Shown here piece after piece: positions 1 through 6,015 of a DNA stretch of 9,238 nucleotides. The stretch is from the NCBI GenBank assembly GCA_937871685.1, contig CALMOL010000176.1, positions 1 to 9,238 on the forward strand, in the 5' to 3' direction. The stretch comes from an uncultured Verrucomicrobiota bacterium. Lineage in GTDB: Bacteria > Verrucomicrobiota > Verrucomicrobiia > Chthoniobacterales > SZAS-18. Within the stretch, counting starts at the first letter, position 1; each line of letters begins with the position of its first letter. Below the pieces are notes generated by a model. That model was not told the DNA's origin and searched no databases. It saw nothing but the letters and a program-made list of their open reading frames with translations. The position numbers and the translations under genes were made by a program.

Positions 1-190
1 CGAGCCGCGCCGACGACGCCCGCACGCGCCGCGTTTCCCCCGGGGTGGCGTGCGCGGCGGCGATCCCGCGGTAAGCCGCGTCCCCCGAGAATTCTGGCAA
101 TCGCAGCCGGGCTGGGGATTTCTTGCGGGGCGAGGCGAGGAGGGGGGATTCCTTAGGCGTCGCAGGAGTTTCGCTTGTGGTGGCACGCAT
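1..190 (-). CDS. Possible partial hypothetical protein, N-terminus only
   Basis: A minus-strand frame is open from an ATG at 190-188 to the left edge without a stop, about 63 codons. It begins MRATTSETPATPKESP and most of its codons end in G or C. The product is rich in Ala, Arg, Pro and Ser, and I recognise no domain. The start would lie only 18 nt from the ATG of the divergent TRAP binding-protein gene, which leaves no room for two promoters, so either this frame is a GC-rich shadow or its true start is further left. A plus-strand frame open from base 3 to a TAA at 72-74 is an alternative reading of the same DNA. Low certainty. Confidence 0.25.
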   Translation of the reverse strand, partial: MRATTSETPATPKESPLLASPRKKSPARLRLPEFSGDAAYRGIAAAHATPGETRRVRASSARL

Positions 191-208
191 CGTGCAAATC
201 GTCCGCGC

Positions 209-1297
209 ATGTCGCTACCCCCCGCGGCCGTTCAGCGGTCGTTCCCATCGTGCTCGCTCGGTTTCTCCCGACGTCCCCTTGCCCTCCTTTCCGCCCTCCT
301 CGCGCTCGTGGCGGCCCGCCCCGCCCTCGCGCAGTTCCCGCCCGCGCCGACCGGCGGCGTGCGCGTGTTCCGCCTGACTCACCAGTTCCCCGGGGGCACG
401 GCCGAGCAGGGCGACCAGCGCGACCGCATCGCGCGGCGTTTCGCGCAGGAGCTGGAGAAGCGCACGGGCGGCGTGCTGCGCGTGGAGATCTTCCCCGCGA
501 GCAAGATGATGAAGCCTGCCGAGGAGCCCGCGGCGCTGCAGAAAGGGGCGGTCGAAATGGCGATCCTGCCGGTAAACAACGCTTTCAGCCTGATGCCCGA
601 GCTGCAAGTGTCGCTGCTGCCGGGCCTCATTCGCTCCTACGAGCAGGCCTTCCGCTGGAAGACGCAGCCCATCGGCGCGAGCGTCACCTCGATTCTGCGG
701 GAGAAGGGCCTCGTGCTCCTCACCTGGAACTGGCTGGGTGCCGGCGCCGTTTCCGTGGGCCGCCCGATCATGTTGCCCGCGGACGTGAGCGAGACCCGCG
801 CGCGCGGTGCCGGCAAGAGCGTGGACGCGCTCCTGGCCGCGGCCGGCGCGAGGACGGTGGACATGCCTTCGAGCCAGATCGCCAGCGCCTTCCGCGAGCG
901 CAAGGTGGACGTGGCCTTCACCACGGCCTCGTCGCTTCTGTCCTTCAAGCTGCAGGATTTCTGCCGCGCGGTGACCACGCCGCGCCGAGGGGCGCTCGCC
1001 TACTTCCTGGTGCCGCTTTTCATCTCGCAGGCGACCTTCGACTCGCTCACGCCTGACCAGCAGAAGATCGTGCGTGACATTGGCCAGTCGCTGGAGCCTT
1101 TCGCACTGGAGCTGGCAAGGGCCGACGATGAGCTGCTCGCCGAGACCTACCTGCGCGCCAACGCGGTGGTGACCGACCTCGACGATGACCAGTTCGCGCA
1201 ATGGCAGGCCCTGGCGCGCGTGGTGGCGTGGCGCGAGTTCGAGCGAAACGTGCCGCGCGGCCCCGAGCTGCTCAAGCAGGCGTTGGCGGTGCCCTGA
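209..1297 (+). CDS. TRAP transporter solute-binding protein (DctP family)
   Basis: A 362-residue periplasmic binding protein of the DctP type. Such proteins capture organic acids or similar solutes for a TRAP transporter driven by an ion gradient. Residues 21-41 form a signal peptide: RR, a Leu/Ala-rich core, and ALA before Gln42. The mature part begins VRVFRLTHQFPGG, then RFAQELEKRTGG (78-88), VEIFPASKMMKPAEEPAALQ (92-111) and KGAVEMAILP, the usual DctP order. The RARGAG segment (197-202) and the SQIASAFRERKVDVAFTT stretch (222-239) fit the ligand-contact lobe of the family. The frame is open upstream to a GTG at 50, but ATG 209 places the signal peptide sensibly. No Shine-Dalgarno is visible. 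No DctQ or DctM membrane gene follows; instead the convergent gpsA does. Substrate unknown. Confidence 0.85.
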   Translation: MSLPPAAVQRSFPSCSLGFSRRPLALLSALLALVAARPALAQFPPAPTGGVRVFRLTHQFPGGTAEQGDQRDRIARRFAQELEKRTGGVLRVEIFPASKMMKPAEEPAALQKGAVEMAILPVNNAFSLMPELQVSLLPGLIRSYEQAFRWKTQPIGASVTSILREKGLVLLTWNWLGAGAVSVGRPIMLPADVSETRARGAGKSVDALLAAAGARTVDMPSSQIASAFRERKVDVAFTTASSLLSFKLQDFCRAVTTPRRGALAYFLVPLFISQATFDSLTPDQQKIVRDIGQSLEPFALELARADDELLAETYLRANAVVTDLDDDQFAQWQALARVVAWREFERNVPRGPELLKQALAVP

Positions 1298-1473
1298 GAA
1301 TTTCCGATTGCCATTCCCAATTGCCGCTTGAACGCCGGCTACGACCGAGTGCGCTCGAAACGAATCGAAGGAACATTCAGCTTTCGGATGCTGGTCGGCT
1401 CGCGCGCGCAGCGTAGCCGTCCGCCCGTAGCCGGCGTCAAATCGAAAATCGAAAATCGAAAATCGGCAATTCC
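1298..1473. repeat. Repeat element A: heptad-flanked inverted repeat
   Basis: The element starts at the base after the TRAP gene stop and runs into the 3' end of gpsA. The right end is a tandem of 7-mers: AAATCGA three times at 1439-1459, AAATCGG at 1460-1466, then CAATTCC. The left end, 1298-1327, has looser related 7-mers in reverse orientation (GATTGCC, ATTGCCG). Inside lie inverted copies of a core: TTGAACGCCGGCTACG at 1328-1343 and CGTAGCCGGCGTCAA at 1426-1440. A 17-nt core including this sequence recurs exactly in element B at 7417-7433. It may act as a weak bidirectional terminator, but it has no U-tract and a loop of over 80 nt, so that is only a guess. Confidence 0.75.
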
Positions 1474-2492
1474 TTCTCCGGTTTCGGCTCCCGCTCCATT
1501 AAGCCGGCCAGGGAATCGCGCGGCGCCTTCCCCTCATGCAGCATGGCGAAGACCTCGCGCGTGACCGGCGCGTCCACGCCGAGCCGCTGCGCGCATTCCC
1601 AAGCGGAACGCGTGGTCGGCACGCCCTCGGCCACCATGCGCATCCCGGCGGCGATGGCCTCGGGCGACTCGCCGCGGCCGAGGAGCTCACCGAAGCGGCG
1701 ATTGCGCGAGTGACGGGAGAAGCACGTCACCATCAGGTCACCCAGGCCCGAGAGGCCGTGGAAGGTCTCGCGCTGGCCGCCCAGGCGCACCCCAAGGCGC
1801 ACCAACTCGGCCAGCGAGCGGGTGACGAGCGCGGCCTTCGTGTTGTCGCCCAGCCCAAGGCCATCCGCCACGCCCGCGGCCAAGGCAAACACGTTCTTGA
1901 GCGCGCCACCCAGCTCGATGCCGGCCACGTCGTCGCTCGTATAGGCCCGGAACGAAGGGCAATGCAGCAGGCCTTGCAGCCGAGCGGCCACGTCGGACTC
2001 GGCGGCGCCGATGACCACCGCGGCAGGGGTGAGCCGCGCAACCTCTTCTGCATGCGAGGGCCCGGAAAGGGCGGCCACCGGATTGCGCGGGAGCGCCTCC
2101 GCAAGGATCTCGCTCATGCGCAGGCCGCTCGTGTGCTCCAAGCCTTTCGTGCAAGATACCAAGGCGGCGTCTGGACGCAGGGCGGCACAGTCCGCCAGCC
2201 GCTCGGCGAGCGCGCGCAAGGCGCGTGATGGCGCCACCACGAGCACCGCGTCTGCACCATCCACGGCGGCGCCGAGGTCTGCGGTCGGAAACACCACCGG
2301 CGGAAGGACGACGCCGGGCAGATAGGGCGCGTTCTCGCGGTCCCGCGCGAGCGCCGCGAGCTGCGCCGGGTCGCGCCCCCACAGGCGCACGCATTGGCCG
2401 CAGTGAGCGAGCAGCACCGCAAGCGCCGTGCCCCACGAGCCGGCACCGAGCACGGCGACGGGCGGCGCGGTGGGGTCAGCGGTCGAGGGCAT
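1437..2492 (-). CDS. gpsA: NAD(P)H-dependent glycerol-3-phosphate dehydrogenase
   Basis: Cytosolic enzyme that reduces dihydroxyacetone phosphate to sn-glycerol 3-phosphate, the backbone precursor of phospholipids. The 351-residue length is slightly above the usual 330-340. An N-terminal Rossmann fold carries GAGSWGTALA (16-25). CTKGLE (114-119) and SGPSHAEEV (143-151) follow. The C-terminal domain has GIELGGALKNVFALAAG (191-207), where Lys199 matches the catalytic lysine, then GLGDNTKAAL (213-222) and GLSGLGDLMVTCFS (246-259). ATG 2492 is chosen because it sits just before the Rossmann strand; the frame stays open upstream to 2738 but that part overlaps the divergent reductase. The last residues, IFDFRFSI, and the TGA stop are encoded by the 7-mers of element A. 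The product of plsY, on the same strand upstream, uses this enzyme's product. Confidence 0.95.
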   Translation of the reverse strand: MPSTADPTAPPVAVLGAGSWGTALAVLLAHCGQCVRLWGRDPAQLAALARDRENAPYLPGVVLPPVVFPTADLGAAVDGADAVLVVAPSRALRALAERLADCAALRPDAALVSCTKGLEHTSGLRMSEILAEALPRNPVAALSGPSHAEEVARLTPAAVVIGAAESDVAARLQGLLHCPSFRAYTSDDVAGIELGGALKNVFALAAGVADGLGLGDNTKAALVTRSLAELVRLGVRLGGQRETFHGLSGLGDLMVTCFSRHSRNRRFGELLGRGESPEAIAAGMRMVAEGVPTTRSAWECAQRLGVDAPVTREVFAMLHEGKAPRDSLAGLMEREPKPEKELPIFDFRFSI

Positions 2493-2565
2493 GCGCGCGA
2501 CATTGCCCGACCTGCTGCGCGACGCCAGTGCGGCGAAGCCAGAAGCTTTGACTATGCTTCTTCCC

Positions 2566-3099
2566 ATGAGCGAGTCTTCCCCCGTCCCGGCCATCGGTAT
2601 TCTCTCGGCAAGCCTTTCGCCCACTTCGCGCTCGCGCCTGCTGGCCGAAGCGGCGCGGGCGGAACTAGCGGCGCAAGGAATCGAGACGGATTTCATCGAC
2701 CTCCGCGAGCACGCGCTCCCACCCTGCGACGGAGCCACGGCCTACGGCGATCCCAGGGTGCTCGCGCTGAAGGCGCGGATCGAGAAGTTGGACCGCCTCC
2801 TCGTCGCCGCCCCCATCTACAACTACGACGTGAACGCCGCACTCAAGAATCTCCTTGAGCTCACCGGCCAAGCCTGGCGGGGCAAATTGATCGGCTTCCT
2901 GTGCGCCGCCGGCGGTGCCGGCTCCTACATGGCGGTGATGACTTTCGCCAATTCGCTGATGCTTGATTTCCGCTGCTGGATCGCGCCGCGCTTTGTCTAT
3001 GCGCAGCCGGACGCCTTCGATGCCGCCGGCATCATCAATCCCACGGTGCGCTCCCGTGTGCAGGAACTCTGCGGCGTGATGCAGCGGGTGCGGCTGTAG
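2566..3099 (+). CDS. NAD(P)H-dependent FMN reductase family protein
   Basis: A 177-residue flavodoxin-like oxidoreductase of the NADPH-dependent FMN reductase family (SsuE, chromate and azo reductase relatives). These bind FMN and pass electrons from NAD(P)H to flavin, quinones or other acceptors. The first beta strand IGILSASLSPTSRSRLLAEA (10-29) carries the phosphate-binding serines. APIYNYDVNAALKNLLE (82-98) is the second FMN-binding loop, matching the family pattern P-x-Y-N...LKN. CAAGGAGSYMAVM (113-125) is the third. ATG 2566 is preferred; an in-frame ATG at 2554 would add MLLP. No Shine-Dalgarno is present: the start follows CTTCTTCCC. The gene diverges from gpsA across 73 nt and converges on plsY, so it interrupts the lipid-precursor pair. 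The physiological acceptor cannot be told from sequence. Confidence 0.88.
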   Translation: MSESSPVPAIGILSASLSPTSRSRLLAEAARAELAAQGIETDFIDLREHALPPCDGATAYGDPRVLALKARIEKLDRLLVAAPIYNYDVNAALKNLLELTGQAWRGKLIGFLCAAGGAGSYMAVMTFANSLMLDFRCWIAPRFVYAQPDAFDAAGIINPTVRSRVQELCGVMQRVRL

Positions 3100-3240
3100 G
3101 CGGAGGTTAAGGGTTGAGAGAAGCAGCGCCGAGCGGTGAGCGTGAAGGCGGCGCACAGTTCGGGAGGGTAACGTCTTGGCCCTCTCCGTCGCCCCACCAT
3201 TGTGATCGGCGCCCCCTTCTCTCAACTCTCAACCTCCGCC
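3099..3240. repeat. Inverted repeat C between convergent genes
   Basis: Two 25-nt arms, 3099-3123 and 3216-3240, are reverse complements at 23 of 25 positions. Further pairing of GCGCCGA (3126-3132) with TCGGCGC (3206-3212) lengthens the stem to roughly 35 bp around a loop of about 75 nt. The arms carry 7-bp periodicity: CTCTCAA twice in the right arm, and GTTAAGG then GTTGAGA in the left. The left arm begins at the last base of the reductase stop codon, and the right arm encodes the last codons and stop of plsY. The layout matches element A (convergent genes, heptads at the ends), but the sequence differs. A transcript hairpin that ends or protects both mRNAs is possible. Confidence 0.75.
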
Positions 3241-3839
3241 TTCCCCTTCCGCTGAAATCGGCTCTCCGTCCCGGCCAGCAGACGGCGAATGTTCTCACGG
3301 TGGCGCAGGATGCCGAGCAGGCCGGCAGCCAGCGCAAACCAAAACCGCGGCTCCAGCCCGCGCAGCAGCCAAGTGATCACCGGCAACGCCGCGGATGCCG
3401 CGAGGCTCGCCACCGACACGTAGCGCGTCACCAGGAACACCAGCGCCCAGAACGCGATCGCCAGCAGGCTCGCCAGCGGCAGCAAGCCCAGCATCACGCC
3501 CGCGCTTGTGGCGATGCCCTTGCCGCCGCGGAAACCCAGCCAGGGCGTGAAGTTGTGACCCAGCACGCATGCCACGCCGGCCACGATCGCGCCCCACTCG
3601 CTGGCCGCAGGGAAAAGCCAGCGCGCCAGCAGCACGGCGAGCGCGCCCTTGCCGGCGTCGCACGCGAAGACGAGGTAGCCTGGCCCCTTGCCGAGCACGC
3701 GCAGCACGTTGGTGGCGCCGATGTTGCCCGAGCCCGACGTGCGGATGTCCACGCCGCGCGCGCGGCCCACGAGGTAGCCGCTGGGAATCGAGCCGAGCGC
3801 GAAGCCCAGCAGGACCACCCAAAGGAATTCCAAACTCAT
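3222..3839 (-). CDS. plsY: Glycerol-3-phosphate acyltransferase (acyl-phosphate type)
   Basis: Inner-membrane enzyme that transfers an acyl chain from acyl-phosphate to sn-glycerol 3-phosphate, giving lysophosphatidic acid. The 205-residue length is normal. Hydrophobic segments lie at about 4-25, 54-74, 81-97, 111-138 and 141-176. The three family motifs are all present: SGSGNIGATNVLR (35-47), GHNFTPWLGFRGGKGIATS (94-112) and RHRENIRRLLAGTE (179-192). ATG 3839 is chosen because MSLEFLWVVLLGF is a typical PlsY beginning; the longer open frame overlaps the cupin gene. The start lies 7 nt after the cupin stop, so translational coupling is likely. The final residues, roughly KAEVES, and the TGA come from the right arm of inverted repeat C. 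Confidence 0.95.
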   Translation of the reverse strand: MSLEFLWVVLLGFALGSIPSGYLVGRARGVDIRTSGSGNIGATNVLRVLGKGPGYLVFACDAGKGALAVLLARWLFPAASEWGAIVAGVACVLGHNFTPWLGFRGGKGIATSAGVMLGLLPLASLLAIAFWALVFLVTRYVSVASLAASAALPVITWLLRGLEPRFWFALAAGLLGILRHRENIRRLLAGTESRFQRKGKAEVES

Positions 3840-3846
3840 GGCGCCG

Positions 3847-4332
3847 TCATTCTTCGCCGTGGAAGTAGTCGCGCTCGGTGCCCTCCAGCCGCACGCGGCC
3901 GCCGCCGGAGGTGAACACGCTCCACTTGTTGGAATCAGGGTAATGGGCAGAGTCACCCGGCGGATCGTCGGCGATGATCCACAGGATGAAGTCCTCCTCG
4001 CCTGCACAGATCAGTTGGTGCGCCTCGCCCGGCCCGAAGACGAAGGCGTCGCCCGGCCCCACCTCCGTGTCGCCCCCGGCGTGGCGAATGCGCCCGCGGC
4101 CGGACACCACCATGTAGAACTCGAACTGCACCGAGTGCGAGTGATACGGGCACATGCTCGTGCCGGGCGGGATGCGGCATAGCTCCACGTCGAAGGGATG
4201 CGACTCGCTCTTCTTGTCCGAGCCGGGCACGCGACCGAGCGACTCCGACACGCACTTCGATATGCAGGCAAACTTCCCCTTCGGCGAGGTGTAAGGCTGC
4301 TCCGGCACGTCGGCGACATTGATCTTGCGCAT
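3847..4332 (-). CDS. Cupin-domain protein, single domain
   Basis: A 161-residue soluble protein with one cupin barrel. Cupin motif 1 is complete: G57, H64-x-H66, E71 and G78. Motif 2 is the stretch G94-DAFVFGPGEAH, ending at H105. H64, H66, E71 and H105 are the expected four metal ligands. Residues 1-50 and 125-161 have no motif I recognise; CISKCVSE and an acidic GTERDYFHGEE tail stand out. The function could be enzymatic (dioxygenase, isomerase) or ligand sensing, and sequence alone does not decide. ATG 4332 is chosen because the upstream extension to 4395 looks like noise. It is the first gene of a likely two-gene unit with plsY, and it diverges from the SDR gene across about 105-117 nt that should hold both promoters. 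Confidence 0.85.
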   Translation of the reverse strand: MRKINVADVPEQPYTSPKGKFACISKCVSESLGRVPGSDKKSESHPFDVELCRIPPGTSMCPYHSHSVQFEFYMVVSGRGRIRHAGGDTEVGPGDAFVFGPGEAHQLICAGEEDFILWIIADDPPGDSAHYPDSNKWSVFTSGGGRVRLEGTERDYFHGEE

Positions 4333-4449
4333 GGGCGGAAGGGAAGCGTCCCGGCGCTCCAGGGCAAACCGAAAACTAACCTGGCGAAGACACACCGTGA
4401 CCGACCTCGCTGCCGCCCGCAGTCGATCTGGGGCGCGATGACCCTCGCC

Positions 4450-5550
4450 ATGAATTTCTCAAGCTTCCACTCCGCCCCGAAGAAGAGCACTCCCTCCATC
4501 CCGCTCCTCGCCACCGCCCTGGCGGCCGCGGCGGGCGCCGTCGCTGTCCTCACCGCGCGGGCCGCGCGGCGCTGGCTGTGGTCGTGGGAAGGGCGCAAGG
4601 TTCTGCTCACCGGTGGCTCGCGCGGCCTCGGCCTCGCGCTGGCGCGCCGCCTCGTCGCCGATGGTGCGCACGTTACCCTCGTCGCGCGCGATGCCGCCGA
4701 GCTGGAGCAGGCCCAGCGCGACCTCGCTCCGCGCGGCTCTGGCCGCGTCGATGTGCTCACGGCCGACGTCACCGCGCTCGATCCCCTGGAGGCGTCCGGC
4801 CTCGTGTCCCGCGCCGCCGAGGTGATGGGTGGCCTGGACGCGCTCATCAACAACGCCGGCACCATCCAGGTCGGCCCGCTTGCGCACATGCAGGAAGAAG
4901 ACTTTGACGCGGCCATGCGCCTGCACTTCTGGGCGCCGCTGCGCCTCTCGCGCGCCGCATTGCCGCACCTGCGCAAGGCAACCGGCGGCGGGCGCATCGT
5001 AAACGTCGCGTCCTTCGGCGGCCTCGTGGCCGTGCCGCACATGGCCCCATATTCGGCGAGCAAGCACGCGCTCGTCGGCCTCTCGCGCGCCCTGCGCACC
5101 GAACTGGCCGCGGATGGCATCAGCGTCGTCACCGTGTGCCCCGGCGTGATCCGCACCGGCTCGCACCTCAACGCCCATTACAAGGGCCGCCACGCCGAGG
5201 AGTTCGATTGGTTCGCGGGCGGGATGAACGTGCCCGTCCAAAGTATCGGAGCCGCCCGCGCCGCGCGCCGCATCCTCGATGCTGCGCGCGAGGGCCGCGC
5301 CTCGGTGATCCTCACGCCCTTCGCCTGGCTGGCAAACGCCGCCGAGGCCCTCGCCCCGGACCTGACCGCGCGCGTGCTGAGCCTTGCCAATAGTTTCCTG
5401 CCTGCTTCGACCCCGCGCCCCGAGGGCAACGCCAAGCGCACCGGCTGGCAAAGCCGCTCCCTTGAGGTCACGCCCGCGGCCAAGACCCAGCTTGCTGACG
5501 CTGCCACCGAGGACCTCAACGGCACGCTGGCCGCGGCGCGCAGCGCCTGA
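4450..5550 (+). CDS. Membrane-anchored SDR family oxidoreductase
   Basis: A 366-residue classical short-chain dehydrogenase/reductase. A hydrophobic N-terminal segment, about residues 17-37, should anchor it in the membrane, with the Rossmann domain behind a short RRWLWSWEGRK linker. Motifs: TGGSRGLG (54-61) for NAD(P), an Arg80 that would favour NADP, NNAG (134-137), Ser188 in NVASFGG, and catalytic YSASK with Tyr201 and Lys205, then PGVIRTG (231-237). The domain ends near residue 300; a further 65 residues, Ala-rich and with no motif I know, follow. An in-frame ATG at 4438 would add four residues; neither has a clear ribosome site. Substrate unknown; lipid or sterol-like substrates are common for anchored SDRs, but that is only inference. 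Confidence 0.9.
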   Translation: MNFSSFHSAPKKSTPSIPLLATALAAAAGAVAVLTARAARRWLWSWEGRKVLLTGGSRGLGLALARRLVADGAHVTLVARDAAELEQAQRDLAPRGSGRVDVLTADVTALDPLEASGLVSRAAEVMGGLDALINNAGTIQVGPLAHMQEEDFDAAMRLHFWAPLRLSRAALPHLRKATGGGRIVNVASFGGLVAVPHMAPYSASKHALVGLSRALRTELAADGISVVTVCPGVIRTGSHLNAHYKGRHAEEFDWFAGGMNVPVQSIGAARAARRILDAAREGRASVILTPFAWLANAAEALAPDLTARVLSLANSFLPASTPRPEGNAKRTGWQSRSLEVTPAAKTQLADAATEDLNGTLAAARSA

Positions 5551-5649
5551 GCCTCGACTTGATCGACGCAATCTCTCTTCGCCGTCATCACCGCCGCGCC
5601 TCTGCTTTGCGGGGCCGCACCCGCTCCCGCCCAGCCGCCTGCCACGAAC

Positions 5650-5895
5650 ATGGTCACTCCCTCCAAGCTCGGCACCTCGCCGAAGCTGAAGCACTACGAG
5701 GTGACCATCCGCCGCTTCGATCCGAAGCGAGGTTTAGAGAGCGGCGAAGACTTCGTCCTGCCCGTAAACAGCATCGACGAGGAGCACGCCATCTCTTCCA
5801 CGCTTGCTAACGCGGTCTCCCTGACGACCAAGGCACAAGGCGGCGAGGTGCTTTCCGTCGCGTTCTGCTGCACGAAGATTCAGGAAACGAAATGA
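5650..5895 (+). CDS. Small hypothetical protein (81 aa)
   Basis: I do not recognise this protein. It has 81 residues, is mixed charged and polar, and has no membrane segment from the ATG at 5650. The middle reads HYEVTIRRFDPKRG then SGEDFVLPVNSIDEEHA, and the end carries a Cys pair in VAFCCTKIQ. Codon choice is like the neighbours, with G or C in most third positions, which supports real coding. In the same frame just upstream, 5572-5649 reads SLFAVITAAPLLCGAAPAPA, which resembles a secretion signal, but there is no ATG, GTG or TTG start there and a TGA stands at 5560. So the protein could be exported through a non-standard start or a sequence error, or it may simply start at 5650. It lies 99 nt after the SDR gene and 120 nt before the ABC permease. 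Confidence 0.6.
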   Translation: MVTPSKLGTSPKLKHYEVTIRRFDPKRGLESGEDFVLPVNSIDEEHAISSTLANAVSLTTKAQGGEVLSVAFCCTKIQETK

Positions 5896-5941
5896 TCCAG
5901 CCCGGAGCGCCGGATCGGGCACCGAACCTCAAAATTCGCGT

Positions 5942-5979
5942 TTGACTCCGCGGGGGCGCGGCCCGTTTGCTAGCCGCGC
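5942..5979 (+). promoter_or_regulatory. Candidate promoter with overlapping inverted repeat
   Basis: TTGACT at 5942-5947 resembles a -35 box. TTTGCT at 5966-5971, 18 nt further on, is a poor -10 match. A 7-bp inverted repeat, GCGCGGC at 5956-5962 and GCCGCGC at 5973-5979, brackets the putative -10 with a 10-nt loop, as an operator would. The distance to the permease ATG at 6016 leaves a short leader. In DNA this rich in G and C such matches arise by chance, so this is only a candidate. Confidence 0.25.
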
Positions 5980-6015
5980 GGCCGTTGATCCCGGTGGCCG
6001 TGCGTTCCCCCCGCC

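Noticed and set aside
215..1201. Minus-strand open frame opposite the TRAP binding-protein gene
   Set aside because: It is antisense to clear DctP-family motifs and rich in Arg, His and Gly with no recognisable domain.
1439..1466. CRISPR-like short repeats
   Set aside because: The units are contiguous 7-mers without spacers, so this is a tandem repeat and not a CRISPR array.
2548..2553. TTGACT as a -35 box for the FMN reductase gene
   Set aside because: No -10 hexamer follows at a suitable distance before the start codon, and any transcript would begin inside the coding region.
4011..5171. Minus-strand frame of 386 codons crossing the cupin and SDR genes
   Set aside because: It spans two well-supported genes in other frames and the divergent promoter region, with Arg/Ser/Ala-rich content.
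4459..5694. Long minus-strand open frame opposite the SDR gene
   Set aside because: The plus strand holds every SDR motif; the antisense product is low-complexity Arg/Gly/Ala without motifs.
5894..5916. GATCC/GGATC hairpin after the 81-residue gene as a terminator
   Set aside because: The stem is only 5 bp with a 13-nt loop and no T-run follows.
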